A stretch of 64,000 nt of DNA from Cryptomeria japonica (Eukaryota; Streptophyta; Pinopsida; Cupressales; Cupressaceae): assembly GCF_030272615.1 (NCBI RefSeq), contig NC_081411.1, forward strand, positions 834,694,136 to 834,758,135, given 5' to 3'. Below, in pieces: positions 23,539 through 36,351 of this stretch. Both the position numbers and the translations under genes were made by a program. Under the pieces are notes generated by a model that was not told the origin of the DNA, did not search any database, and worked only from the letters and a program-made list of their open reading frames with translations. Positions within the stretch are counted from its first letter, which is position 1. Every line of letters begins with the position of its first letter.

Positions 23539-23904
23539 AACTTTCATGGTTATTGTCACCTAGATAATAAATTCGGTCATAGAATGGTAGACTGTAGGAA
23601 AATGAATGTAAACCCCAGTTTTGAGAGTAGAAACTCATTTGTTGCATTACGATGTACAAATTTCACTTACTATAATTGTCATAATATTTATGAGTGTAGG
23701 AGAAGTGTACAGATGTCTTACAAGAATGCTTTGGATACATCTTTCAATGCTAATGTAAAATATTACAAGTGTCAAAATTTTGGTCACATGGAAAGGCATT
23801 GTAAGTTGAGAACTAGTGAGCAAAAGAAAATAGTTTCAGACCAAAAGATAGAGACTAAACTGGAACACAAGATGATAGAAGAGGAGAAGAAAGAAGAGAA
23901 ATAG
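23539..23904 (+). pseudogene. copia Gag C-terminus with degenerate zinc knuckles
   Basis: Three knuckle-like blocks follow one another: YCHLDNKFGHRMVDC, a broken one around YYNCHNIYEC, and YYKCQNFGHMERHC. In each the CX2C pair has lost a cysteine, in the third by a TGT-to-TAT change. Normally these bind the genomic RNA for packaging. A lysine/glutamate-rich tail follows and ends at TAG 23902-23904, after which protease continues in the same frame. Confidence 0.75.
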
Positions 23905-23934
23905 GTTTGGATAGATAAGGAGAATAATAAGACA

Positions 23935-24288
23935 GTGTCAAGGTTGATTGTGCAGACTGCTCTACATGTTGAAAGGAAGAATTTATGGGTAGATGATAGT
24001 GGCTTCTCAAATCACATGACCGGAGACAAGAAAATTTTTATCAAGCTTGATGATTCGAATGGTGGTTCTGTCCATTTTGGTGACAACTCCTCCATCAATA
24101 TTAAAGGTTGTGGTACATTGAATATTGATGGCAAGCTTAAGGCTCATGATGTGTACTACATGGAAGGACCAAACCATAATCTGATGAGTGTAAGTCAGAT
24201 GTGTGATAAAGGGTACAAGTTAACATTTGACTCTACCAGTTGTCAAATAAGAAATCAAAGTATTAGTTAGGTTGTGGCAAAAGGAAAG
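23935..24288 (+). pseudogene. copia protease
   Basis: The catalytic block LWVDDSGFSNHMTGD with intact D-S-G, followed by VHFGDNSSINIKGCGTLNI and LMSVSQMCDKGYKLTFDS, typical of copia aspartic protease. It is cut by the insertion at 24289; removing the insertion with one copy of AAAG lets the same frame continue into the pre-integrase domain. Confidence 0.85.
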
Positions 24289-24308
24289 GGGTGAATTCAC
24301 AAAGCTGG

Positions 24309-24349
24309 TTCCCACTTTTGCCAACGAAGGAATTTGGCGAAAGTGGGAA
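24309..24349. repeat. subterminal hairpin of the TIR element
   Basis: TTCCCACTTTTGCCAA at 24309-24324 pairs with TTGGCGAAAGTGGGAA at 24334-24349, 15 of 16 bases, around a 9-base loop. The first arm is also part of the terminal inverted repeat. Confidence 0.8.
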
Positions 24350-24365
24350 TTTCGGATTTGCCAGT

Positions 24366-24577
24366 GTTCGAGCGAAATACAAATGTTCGCTCGGACTACC
24401 CCTGGGAAATCGAGCGAACCAAACTATTCAGTTGGGTTCGCTTGAACATCGAGTGGGTTCGCTCGAACATCGAGCATGCCAAAATTGAGCTCACTAGTTC
24501 GAGTGAATGGGGGTTCGCTCGAACCCCTTTTGGTTCGAGTGAACCCAATCCGATCGAACTCGTGTTCGTTCGAACCC
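24366..24577. repeat. cluster of GTTCGCTCGAAC-type palindromes
   Basis: About ten copies of the near-palindrome GTTCG(C/A)(T/G)(C/T)GAAC in both orientations, some extended (GGGGTTCGCTCGAACCCC at 24510-24527). CpG-rich in an AT-rich element. They can pair with one another in many ways. Confidence 0.8.
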
Positions 24578-25389
24578 CAAAAATTAGAAGTTTCTCCCAA
24601 AAAATTTCAGAGTTTTGAAGAATTAATGACTTCGGAGCTCTGGTTCAATGCACGAATGAAATAATCTTGATAACCCAAAAATATTAGATGGTAGTACTCG
24701 AAGCAAGCTTTCCAATGAATATAATTTTGTTATATTTTGAATTTATTATGTTCTTGATTTTTTAATTTTATTAAAAATTGGTTTTTCACCGAACATGAAC
24801 TTCTCTGTTCAACGCATTGGGAAAAATAAGAAACTAATTCAAAAAAATTCTGAAAAATATCTATGCCCTTGGTATTGATGTCTTCTTTCTAACAAAAAAA
24901 ATAAAATTGAATTTCGATTTATATAGAACAAGTTATGTGTTCAAACGTAAACCTATGTTTGAATTATGACTAGTCGGACTTCAAAACTTTATAAAATGAA
25001 AAATATTGAACATATCGCTATAAAACCAAATGCAAGCTCTGGATATTTATGTTACAAACCAAAATTCGAAAGAATTGAGTTTTTATCATTTATAGAAAAA
25101 AAGTTATGCGTTTCGGGAGGCACATCACTCTTAAAAAATGTAGTTTGTTGTAAAAAACTACTTTTCGAGGGAGATGGAAAATTTTTAAAAAAATCTTTCA
25201 AAAAAATTTGAAAAAAATGTATATAGAATCTACAAACAAAATGCTAGAAATCACTAATTTACATCATCTTCAAATTTTTAATAGTTTAAAAGTTATAGTT
25301 CTCGGAAGTTGAAGATTATTTTAAAAATGTACATCTCAGTGTCAAAAGTGGCAAAAAAGTGGGAACCATTATTGTGAGTTCACCCAAAG

Positions 25390-26625
25390 ATAACAAATGG
25401 TAATGTCTAAAATCTAAAGGAATCCTATAAGTCCCAATGCATGATGGGATAGTTTGATGAAATTTGGTTGTGGCACCGGAGATTAGGTCATGTGAACTTT
25501 GACAATCCAGTGAAGATAAGCAAGAATCGGTATGTAAGAAACATTCTACAAATAACAAAACCAGCAAGTACATTTTGTGATGAATGTATCAGAGGCAAGA
25601 AAATCAAAGTAAGTTGCAAAACAAAAGAGTACAATACCTCAAGACCTCTAGAATTAGTGCATATAGATTTGTATGGTCCATCAAGGACAAGGGATCTGAC
25701 TGGTGAGAGATACTTCATGTTGTTCATTGATGACTACTCAAGGATGACTTGGGTGACATTTTTGCATGAAAAATCACAAGCATTTGAAAGATTCAATATT
25801 TTTAGAAGGATGGTTGAAAATGGCAGTGGACACTGGTTAAAAAGTTTAAGATCATACTGGGGTGGAGAATATTCTTCAAATGAGTTTATTGACTAGTGTG
25901 AGAAACATGAAATCCGGAGACAGTATTCAACAGCAAGAACACCATAGCAGAATGGTGTGGTAGAAAGGAAGAATAGGACAGTAAAGGAAATGGCTAGAAC
26001 AATTTTGAATGAGGATAGCATATTGGATACATATTGGAAGGAAGCAATTCATATTGTTTTCTATACATTAAACCGGGTATGGCTAAGAGTGAATAGTAGA
26101 ATGACTCCCTATGAGTTATGGTACAACCGAAAACCATCACTCAAGCATTTTAGAGTGTTTGGAAGTAAGTGCTTTATCAAGAGAGATGTAGATGGATTAG
26201 GAAGTTTTTATTCTAGAATCTATGAAGGAATCTTCTTGGGTTACTCAACCAAGAGAAAAGCCTACAAATGCTACAACAAGAATTTGAGAAAAATGGTTGA
26301 TAGTATAAATGTGAGAATAGATGAAGACCTACATAAGAAAGAATCTGCACCGGCACCCTATATTGATGTTTCAAATGATGATCATGAAGATCAATCTGAA
26401 AATGGACTGGTAGAGGAAGCACAAACCAAGAACTCCAACCACTATGTGGAGAAGAACCATCCAGAAGAACAGATCATAGAAAATAAAAATGAAGGTGTGC
26501 AAACCAGAAGAAGACTAGCCCAGAATGATGAGAAGGTAAATTTCTACCTCATCACAGAACTTGAACCCAAAACTTTTGATGAAGCTAGCAAAAGTGATAA
26601 ATTGGTAGATGCCATGGATGAATAG
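25390..26625 (+). pseudogene. copia pre-integrase and integrase
   Basis: LWLWHRRLGHVNF marks the pre-integrase domain, then CDECIRGKKIK (zinc module) and the core: D in VHIDLYGPS, then RSYWGGEY where the family has RSDNGGEY, and E in QNGVVERKNRTV. The second catalytic aspartate is tyrosine, so strand transfer would be lost. Stops break it near 25423, 25459, 25896 and 25947. A TAG-terminated linker rich in acidic residues leads into RT at about 26625. Confidence 0.88.
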
Positions 26626-27330
26626 TTGACACAAATTAAGAAGAATCAAACATCGGAACTTGTTCCTAGACCGACAGATAAGAATGTCATAGGTACCAAG
26701 TGGGTCTACCGGAATAAGATGAATGAAGAAGGAAAGATAATCCGGCATAAAGAAAGGTTAGTTTGAAAAGGGTATACTCAAGTGGAAGGTATTGACTTCG
26801 AAGAAACCTTTGCACAGGTTGCTAGTTTAGAGGCAATAAGAATGTTTTTAGATTTCTCTGCCTATAAAGGTTACAAGGTCTACCAAATGGAGGTCAAATC
26901 TACCTTTTTGAATGGTGACCTTGAAGAAGAGGTATATATGGAACAACTAGAGGGTTATCTTTTACATGATGATGAGAGTTTTGCATGTCGGTTTAAGAAA
27001 GCCTTGTATGGTTTGAAGCAGGCTCCTAGAGCATAGTATTCTCAGTTGGATAAATACTTGAAGGAGCAATGATTCCACAAAGGGAATGGATACAGTAACT
27101 TGTATTTCAAGGTAAATAGAGATCACATTATTATAGTGGTTGTATGTGTGGATGATATTATCTTTGGTGGAGACAAGGACATCATGTGCAAAGAATTTCC
27201 AGATTAGATGAAGACAAAATTTGAGATGTCCATACTAGGTGAGTCATCCTATTTTATTGGTTTACAAATCTTACAATAGGATAAAAGAATTTCATCTCTC
27301 AAACCAAGTATGCTAAAGATTTGTTAAAAA
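26626..27330 (+). pseudogene. copia reverse transcriptase
   Basis: NVIGTKWVYRNKMNEEG, the block around GIDFEETFAQVASLEAIRMF, KALYGLKQAPRA and the catalytic VVVCVDDIIFGG (canonical YVDD reads CVDD). Several stops and a one-base deletion near 27290 move the reading frame before the PISTPMV block at 27356. Confidence 0.88.
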
Positions 27331-28100
27331 GGTTTCAAATGGAGGATAGAAAACCGATAAGTACTCCTATGGTTACCAGTTGTAAGCTGAACAAACTAGA
27401 TGAGTCGCCAGAAGTTGAGCAAACACTGTATAGGTCTATGATTGGTAGTTTGTTATATCTAACAACATCTAGACCAGATATTGTACAAGATGTTTGCATG
27501 GTAGAAAGATTCCAAGATGCTCCTAAGTAGCCTCACTTAAATGCAATTAGAAGAATCTTTAGGTATCTACAAGGAACTATCATTTATGGCTTATGGTATA
27601 CAAAGAAAGGAGACTTCTCTTTGTAGGATTATACTAATGTGGATTGGGCAGGAAGTATTGATGGCCAAAAAAGAACAAGTGGAGGCTCTTTCTACTTAGG
27701 AGACCAGTTAGCATCATGGAAAAGTAAGAAGAAAGACTCAGTGTCATTATCCACTATTGAGGCTGAATATATAGTTGTTGCTACTTGTTTCTCACAAGTG
27801 TTATGGATGAAGCAGACATTGAAGAACATACATGTGGAGATACTGGATCCTATTCCAATCTGATGTGATAACTCAAGTGCAAGCAACATCTCCAAGAATC
27901 CAATAATGCACTCAAGAACAAAACACATTCCAATCCAGTATCACTTCTTGAGGGACAAGGTAGAAGACAAAGAGGTCATTGTTGAATATGTTCCCACTGG
28001 TGAGCAGATTGCTGACATATTTACCAAGACACTTCCTTTGTGCCCATTTGAGTACTTAAGGAAAAATATGGGAGTAGTCCCACCATCTAGCAACACTTAA
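27331..28100 (+). pseudogene. copia RNase H and pol C-terminus
   Basis: YRSMIGSLLYLTTSRPDI ends RT; DWAGSIDGQKRTSGGSFYLG, SLSTIEAEYIVVATCFSQVLWMKQ and IADIFTKTLPLCPFEYLRKNMGV give RNase H and the end of pol. The catalytic E of TIEAEY is kept, unlike in the copy at the left edge of the window. Stops near 27528 and 27861 remain. Confidence 0.9.
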
Positions 28101-28320
28101 TGTGTAGAGGGATGTATGGTTCAGGGGGAGTCAACAATTGTTACTATCTTATGACTCTTGAATCATGAAGCATGGTCATAGGGGGAGAATGTGTCCTAGC
28201 CGAATGTAGATAAGGGAGAAATTATTGGTGTCAGACTAAGGTTCCTTTTTCCATTGTTATCAAAGGGGGAGAAAAACCAGAACAGATAATATTGACATCA
28301 ATGCCAAAGGGGGAGATTAT
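28101..28320 (+). other. 3' untranslated region and polypurine tract
   Basis: Contains four GGGGGA runs; the last, AAAGGGGGAGATTAT at 28306-28320, abuts the LTR. Confidence 0.7.
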
Positions 28321-30077
28321 TGACATTGAGTTGTCATTGATGTCAACCAGTATTACATGCTACAGTACTAGGGTATGTCAATATGTCAACCCAGTATGAA
28401 GTAGATTGAACCGGAATAAGGAAGATTAAAGTGAAGGCTTTTCAACCAATATGAAGGCATGGAAGACAAGCAGGTATTGAGACTATCAATGACATCACAG
28501 GTAAGAGGTCATATAAAGTTGTGTATTGTCATGGCAAGTTGTAACTAGTATGTAGGCTGGTTGTTTGTTTGTGTTAATGTCTATGATGAAGAGGCAGAGT
28601 GACAAAGAGATCAAAAACCATCGAAGGTGAAGTTGAGCTACCAATGTAGTGTATACTGTCGAATAGCAATAGGAGAAGGTTTCACCAGTAAGGGCTTGTG
28701 TCGGAATGAGTTTGTTGAATGTTCAAGATTAAACCGACCTTGTGTTGGTAAGCTGAGTGTATGCCAATGTGATTTCATGTGGAGCTGAGGTGCTGAGCAT
28801 ACAAAGGTCGATAAAGTTTTCATCGACATGGTTGTTGAAGCAGTTAGTCGACATTAAATGAAACAACCAAAAATCTCAGGTTAATGACAAATTGATGTAG
28901 CTCGAAGAAGAATGAACAATGGAGAAAGATTAGGGAGTTGTTGGCGCCTAGATCAAAGAAAGGAAATTAGATTGCAAGAGGACCTTGAGAAGGAAACAGC
29001 TGGATCATAAATGAGTCAATAGATTTCAAGGCCAGAAATCATGGTCGGGTTTTCTCATTTTGGCAAACATACTTTGGATTGATGAAAAATGCATGATGGC
29101 TTATTCCTCCAATGCAGGTGTGTGATCCAAGGTGGATCGAATCAGATTGGATGTAGATTTGGTCGAGAGAAGGAAACCCTACCCACCCTCTATTTAAAAT
29201 GGTTTTTGGCAGGAAAGCTTCAATTTAAATATGGTGACCTCAGATAGATAGTGTTGTGACTAAAGGGTGAATAAAAGAGTGAAATTATCATCTGAAAGCT
29301 GAAGAGAAAAACACTTGAAGTGTTTGTGAGTGAAGCTTGTACCAGTAAGGAGAAGTAGGGTAAATCGGTGTAAGGAACCAACCGATAGAGTGAGAATAGA
29401 ATGTAGAGGTGACAAACTGGAAGAAGCAATACCTGATAGAGGGTGACCAAGTGTGATTTGAACTCAGCAAAATAGAGGGAAAGAATATTAAGGAGAGTTA
29501 GAACTAGCGGGAAGGCTAAGTTGCAATGTGTGTTGAGTTGATACAAACCAGTAAGATAGAAACAAGCAGTGCAAAGCTTTTAAAGGTTGCAAAACTTCAT
29601 TTGCAGCAAGGATCTCATTTGTATATCTGAGTTTTTCATATTATTTACACTGAGTAGGTGCTTAGTGTAGGGGTTGTAGCTCCTTTAGGTTGTAGCCTAT
29701 AAATTGTGTAGGGGTTGGTGCTCCCTTGAGTTGGTGCTCATAAATCAGGGGTTGGTTCTCCTTAGGTTGGTGCCCTAATATTTGTAATCGGATCTTTTCA
29801 TTGTGAGGCTGGATTGGAGCAGAAGATCTCCAACAGCTATTCTCACCAAGGTTTTTCCCACATTGGTTTTTCCTCATACATCTAATGTTGTGTATTGCAT
29901 CTTCATGTGTGTATTGTATTAATCTTTTAGATATTTCTCCTACACACCTTGTTTGCATTGTTTTGGTAACCGGTCTGCACTTTGTTTATTTCATATTGAA
30001 CCGGTATAGCTCTGATTAAGTAAAAATTGTTTAAATCACTGATTCACTCCCCTCTCAGTGATCCATTGTGTCCAACA
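28321..30077 (+). repeat. 3' LTR of the copia element
   Basis: Starts TGACATTGAG after the polypurine tract and ends TGTGTCCAACA. The end is preceded by CACTCCCCTCTCAGTG, a usual copia LTR tail. 1757 bp, no partner in the window. Frequent AACCGG/ACCGGT words also occur in the leader of the same element. Confidence 0.75.
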
Positions 30078-32319
30078 AGGAAAAATGAGGATATGAATCC
30101 CCCCATAAAGAAGTAGTTCCTATGCCAATCATGAAATATTGAAGACAATATAATTCACTAGCTACAAATAACATTTCTCTCCTTAGAAAGAAACATATAT
30201 ATATGTGATTAGAGAATACATTCTCATAAACTTGAAGAATCAAGAATCCAAATCCAAATAATGTGTGCCTCTAAAAATTGCTCAAATTTTCACATGGTAG
30301 AATGAGATGATGGCGGTCCATAAACCTATGAGGACTAATGTAGAACAAGCTCTAAAGATGATGAAAATGGTGGGATAATAGAAATAATGTGGCTATAAAT
30401 AAAAGAGGAGGTTAATTTACCCAAAATAATCCTCTAAATCTACAATTTGAGTCTGTAAAAATAAGGATGATATGTCTACAAGATAAGAATCGCATGTAGC
30501 CATGTTTGGAATAATATGAATGTCTTTCTACATTGAATTAATAGGGGCCCTGGATGTCACGATGCCAAGATAATCAAGAATAATATAAGATGGATATTGG
30601 GTCTTAATGTGAGGAGTAGGAACAAGGAGACAAGCCTCTAATCTATTGGAAATGGCAAAACCTACAATATACTCAAACTCCTCTAAAGTGTCATCATATA
30701 AGGGTATGTAATCTACATCCATAAGACAAATGAAACAATATGTAGTAGGATCCTTTAATATTGGAGAGATATGAGGGTCTTCATGGATCTCCCAACATCT
30801 ATTCCAAAGTGTGTGGAGACAATCAATATCTAATACAACAAACATAGTGTTAGGAACAACACTAGAACAAATAAACCCTACAACATGGTCAATGATATAA
30901 TTACAAGATGATCTACCCCTTGGCATGGAAAATGTAGGTTTATGGTCATATAAATAAGGTAAAATACTAAACCACTTGATATTTGTCAAGGTGATGTTTT
31001 GTCATGACTCATAGTTATATTTTGATAGGATCACCACAAAAGGATGAACAAAAAAACCCATGATACCTCCTCAAATGAAAAAATCAAAGGTCAATAACCT
31101 TATTGTATGTAAAATGAAATAAATGGATTCATCTCATGAAAAATAGATCCTTGCAAGGTACAAAAATGTCCAAGTAATTGACCAAAATGTGAAATCATAA
31201 AAACTAAATAAAATGCACTAGGGATAGATTTTGAACTAAGTGCATGGATAGATATAATGAGTTCTAAAATACTTTTCAATTTCACAAGAATCACAAAAAA
31301 TGGAGATATAGGTAAAAAATTGTGAGCTTTCAAATAGAAAATGGTAATTTTAATTTTACTACTATAAAATATACCAACTGATGATGAGACCTACACCATT
31401 AGAAAGTTCTTTGAACTATCTTTTTTATTATATCTTTTTTCTCAATTTCAACATTGTAGGCCCAAGCACGGCCCAAGTTATGGTGAACAGAAAAAATCCC
31501 CTTGTAAGCATGAATGAGGGGACTAGGGTTCAAGGAAGGTGGTATATTAATGATGTCACATTGACATTAGCATGATATCAACACAAAATATACCAAAAAT
31601 ATTGCCTTGGTTGCCCAAAAAAATAGGTTTCCTAAAAAATGGAAGTCGTTAGTATATTCCTCAATCATGCCAAAATATTCAATCTCTAAAACATTCTAAA
31701 TAAATATTCCCTATTGAAAAGGTTTTGTATGCTAGAATATTCCTTTTGGATCTTAAAATATTTCCTTAGGTCACTCGGGTGAGTCTAGTGATTGGAGAGC
31801 AAGGCAGAGGTGCATGTTTAGAAACACCACTGGAATGTGGCAAGTGTATTATGGATTGGAATGATTGTTGACAATAAGTAAATAGATATATTGGCTAGTG
31901 AATGCTTGAAAACTACGCAAATGTGACCATGTATGTAAGGTAGAAACACTACCCTCATGCCAACCCTATTTTTTAATATTTAAAATTATTTAATTTTTTT
32001 AAAAAGATTAAAAACCCTTTCATAAATATTTTTTTTGGCCTATTTACACCTTTGGAGATCTAGTTGCAGACAAGCGAATGTTCATGGTAATACAACCATA
32101 CAACCATACAACCATATAGATTCTTACATATGAATTCTTGGCCACTATTTTTTTTTCTAGTTCTTTAAATTTTACAAATTCACAAGTGATATTAGGATTT
32201 TTTACTGTTTTGGATTCAATGGTGATATATGTTTCAATCCAAGATGAGTCAATTTTTCACTCAAGGCAAGATCTCTCAAAATTTGGATAGAAAGCTATAG
32301 ATTTGGTGCTCTAATACCA
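30078..32319. other. degraded AT-rich sequence, probably copia-derived
   Basis: No domain recognised. A 153-codon minus-strand frame at 30528-30989 has no similarity I can name and no codon-level support. The right end is a primer-site-like sequence in minus orientation (about 32305-32319, TGGTATTAGAGCACC), so the nearby sequence may be the leader of a minus-strand element. Confidence 0.4.
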
Positions 32320-32723
32320 TATTGGAGTTGATGATGAACTTCATAGCTCCTATAAATCACTTGCAACCAAAACACCTATCACATCTAAAGAGATAAGGTC
32401 ATGATTGTGCTATGAAACCTTGAGAGGTTAATCTAGAAAATAAATTGTATGTACATTGAATTAAATATGAATGAATAGATACAATATACAATATTTTTTT
32501 ATAAAATAAAACTCTAGATGAAACCCTAGGTGAGGATTAAGTTAAATAATGATAAGTATCCTCATTATTTGACTTGAGATAACATGACCTATAATTATCT
32601 CAATGTAAATATTAAAATGAACACTCCCACATTTATCTTAGTTGAATAAAGCAAATGGGTACATAGGTAATTAATTTATGATTAATTAATTAATAGATTC
32701 ATATTAAACTATTTAATCCAACA
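32320..32723 (-). repeat. candidate 5' LTR of a degraded copia element
   Basis: On the minus strand it starts TGTTGGATTAAATAG and ends ACTCCAATA next to the primer site TGGTATTAGAGC. 404 bp, similar in size and termini to the copia LTRs at 39532 and 44164. No partner LTR found. Confidence 0.5.
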
Positions 32724-35700
32724 AGGAGCATAGAAAAATAAGAAGAAATAAGTGAAATTACTTATTATTAATTGGTAGAATGACTTGCCCTAGAAATGAT
32801 AAATTTTGGAAACTTACCTTGATGTATTTATAATTTAATGTTTTATTTTTATAGTCCAAAATGGATAAATGTGTTGAAAACTTATAATTTATATAATACA
32901 AAGAAGTAAAGAGGACTATGCATAGCTCTAAAAAATACTCATTTTCAAAAAATATAGATAAAGTAAAGTTTGTGTGAGAAAGCTATGATCAAATGTACAA
33001 GTTCCAAAGAGTATGATGATTGAGTAATATTCTTAGTAAAATTAAAATTTTATAAAATGAGAATATAGAATTGAGAAAGTGACCTATCGATGATTGGTTT
33101 TTTAGCCTTTAAAAATAGGTTGCAAAAATATAAAATCTAATTTCAAATGGTCCCCTCCATGAGCATAGAAAAATTATGATATGAGTAGTTCATTTGATGA
33201 TGTTGGTAGTCCATGTAGATGATATTACCAACATAGTTATCTATAGTTTTATTAGCATGACATATGAGACATATAGATGAGACAAATAATGATGCAATAT
33301 GAATAGTCAATAGATAAAGTATCCCATGGTTGGGATGACATTTAAAGTGATATATTCAAAGATGTTAGTTAAAATTCATTTGTATAGTATACACAAGCAT
33401 AAGATAATACCATTAGAAAATATAAAAAATGCATAGGTGGAGGTAAAATTAAAGAGAGATGGTGACTAGGGATAGTGATAACCAAGAATGGTTTAACAAA
33501 GGGTAGCAACAACTACTAGAGTGATGACTTGGTGGAAATGTCGGCTAGCTTTAACCATACCTAGTGGAAGAAGAATAAGTGAAATAGTTGTGTTGGTGTG
33601 GAAAAATTAGGTTTTCAGCAATTAAGATAATAATACCAATAATATTGCATATGAGACCAATAAATTGAAAGAGAAGTGAATGCAATAGATCTAGCCACAA
33701 TCCAAATAGGAAAAGGGCTAAAATTTTGTCTAGATTCACTGGTTTTTCTTGCCACCCTCTTTTAGTCAAAATTGGGATGTGAATTTTGAAATTAGAGCAA
33801 GACAAGGGATAAGTGAAATGAAATAGTAAATCCAAATTGCTACGTGTATCCAATAGAGCCACACGTAGCGATCTATGCAGAAGAAGAGAATCAAAACCTG
33901 CTCCCAACAGTTTGGGCTAATTTTTTGGGACCAAGTAGAAGATATTTTCCCTAGTCCTTCGATTTTTGCTCTATCAAAATATGAACTTGTTCATCCTTGT
34001 TAACTCTATCAGAATCTTTGAGTACAACTCTTGAGTAAATTACCTACACAAAGAAAGAGAGAAGAAATAGTTTTGGATAGGGGTTTTCTTTGGGTCAAAC
34101 CCTAGTTTAGGAACTAACCCTGAATTGAATAATATAAATACTGAAGTAAATGCTAGGAGATATACCTCAGATCTACAATGGTTGATAGAAATATTGATGA
34201 TGCAATGCTCTTTAGATATGATCACAAATGTTGAATGTAATAGCATGAAAAACAAATGAACATAAAATATCTAATCAAACAGGTATTCTTGCATAAATAT
34301 TGATGTATTTTTTCTTCATAATGGTTGAAGGATAAAATATTGCCTTGAATTCCTAAAAATACTTAATGATGAATGCTTGAAGAATGCACGAATACTAGTA
34401 ATAGGTAGTGGATGTTCAATTTCTTCTAGGTAAAAATGAATCAATACGATGTCTTTATATAGGGTTTCCTAGGTAAATTATCAATTAGGTCGACCTCTAA
34501 TAGTCAAGTGTAGCCATGAGGACCAAAATCTATTGAGGAAAGAGAGAGCCCACCCAGATTCAAATTGGGTCCTAGGGACTAGGGTAGTTTTGGGTTCCCT
34601 AGTCGAGGACCAAGTTGATACATGCCCTACTCCTCCAAAGATAGGACCAACAACTTAAAAACTAGGGGAAGGCAACTCCAAGATGGGGCCCAATCAACAA
34701 TGTCAATAGGTGACATCAAGGTTGGAGTAAAGAGGACCAAAATGGACCCAAGGGGAATGGAGGTGGGACATGCTAAAGTAGGAGCACTAACATGAGGTGT
34801 GAATTGTGTCGATTAATTTGCAATGCTACAATATCCAACTAGGGGTAGTAGCAACAAAGGGTGGTGTATCTAGTGGATCCACCTTGATTGGTGAAGACAT
34901 TGACTACTCAAAAAACATATGAATAGAATATGGCTTCTATGGTATTATGAACCTTGTAAAAATTTTGAGTCCTAAAAATGATCCACTCCACACCATGAGC
35001 TCCAAAATTGATAACTGTATAGTCAAATTATAGGCTTCTATACTCTTTGAATGTAATGATGAGAAAAAAAATTGTTAAGTTCCTTAGACAATCACAACCT
35101 ACAAACCCCCAAAAAACCATTAAAACACTAATATACATAATTTAGATTCTTGAAATTAGAATTGTGTGAAATTAAAGCCTAGATAAAATTTATCATGCCT
35201 TCAAAACATAATGGTGTAACTACAAATGTTGCATGAATCTCCAAAATTAGATCACCTCAAAAATCATGAAAACCAATATCACTTGTGAGACTATAAAAAT
35301 AGAAAAGATCTAAGTTAGGGCACCATGTCTCTAATATCATATTATATAATGTACTACAAAAGGAAATCAACCAACACTTAATTCTATAATGACAACCATA
35401 ATGCTACTAAATACTCAATAATAGGCTAAATAATGTTATTCCCATAATCAAGAAAGAAAATACATAGAATGCATGAAAGTGAGAACTAGAGAAAATAAAG
35501 CTAGGTGAGAGCATGTATAAGATAATGCAAAGGAGAAGGAATGTGAACCACCCATCCACTTAGAAGTGTAAATACCAAGCTATGAACATGCTTCAAAACA
35601 CAAGTGTTAGAATATTAAAAAATAGTGATAACCCAAATGCACTATGGAATGAACACTCAAGCCCTATTAAAAAAATGATCCTAGAATCAAACTAATTGAA

Positions 35701-35727
35701 TAACAAAAAATTTCAAGAATGAGATAT
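32724..35727. other. AT-rich degraded region
   Basis: No gene recognised. A 118-codon minus frame at 33551-33907 is unlike any family I know. At 35326-35339 a second primer-site-like word (TGATATTAGAGAC on the minus strand) occurs, followed in that direction by text similar to the leader left of 32320 (TCACAAGTGATATT), so more copia remnants are likely. Confidence 0.35.
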
Positions 35728-36351
35728 TGTTAGATTCTGCGAGAAGCGAGAATCGAGCCAAGATCTAATGTCGGCCATAGATCACATGCAAATCCAAACA
35801 ACAGATAATTGAAGATCAAAATATATGAATGAAGATAAATCTAATATTAGAGTAAAATAGAGATAGAAGATAATTTGGAGAAGACTCTCACCGAGCTATC
35901 ACTAAACTAGTGAAGGTGAGAGTATAGTGCTTATTATATAGAAAAATAATAACATATACATCCAAGGGGTGCATTAACTCCTATTCCCCATAAGAAGTGG
36001 GAGGTTTTACCTTCTTGGTAAATGCCAAAACATGTGGCATAACCTCCTGACATGAAGACAAGAAAGGAGTTGAGAAAGTTGGCACATAAGGCCAAAAGAG
36101 GGTAAGAAACCCAAATACCCCATAACCCACTTAGGAAATGAAAAAATAGTGTTTATGAGAGGTGGAACAACAAGCCAAAAGAGGGTGAATAACTCAACTA
36201 CCCATGTAAGGTAGAAAGTTACACATATAGCTGAAGTATTTCACCATGTGTCATCATATTAACTACTCCTAAAAACCTAAGCAAGCTTAATAATATGTGT
36301 AGGAAAGATAAATACCCCCTAACATAGGAAAATAAAAAACATCCACTAACA
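35728..36351 (-). repeat. 3' LTR of a minus-strand copia element
   Basis: TGTTAGATTCTGCG...ATCCACTAACA on the plus strand; inverted termini TGTTAG and CTAACA. Adjoined on the right by CCCCCCTTAAG, the complement of a polypurine tract. 624 bp. Confidence 0.75.

Larger units (their letters stand above)
24289..25385. mobile_element. 1.1 kb terminal-inverted-repeat element, target duplication AAAG
   Basis: Ends GGGTGAATTCACA and TGTGAGTTCACCC form inverted termini that extend, with a few mismatches, over about 35 bp (both include GGTTCCCACTTTT). AAAG flanks both sides (24285-24288 and 25386-25389). The interrupted copia frame resumes exactly after one AAAG. No transposase is encoded, so it is non-autonomous. 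Four-base duplications do not match common plant families (hAT 8, Mutator 9, Harbinger 3, CACTA 3). Confidence 0.85.
22291..30077 (+). mobile_element. 5'-truncated Ty1/copia element
   Basis: Gag zinc knuckles, protease, integrase, RT and RNase H in copia order, followed by polypurine tract and a 1.76 kb 3' LTR. No 5' LTR matching 28321-30077 is present before gag, so the left end is truncated or rearranged and 22291 is approximate. Interrupted by the TIR element at 24289-25385. Confidence 0.85.

Noticed and set aside
30528-30989. 153-codon minus-strand frame as a host gene
   Set aside because: No recognisable domain, no neighbouring exons, and it lies in repeat-derived sequence near a primer-site relic.
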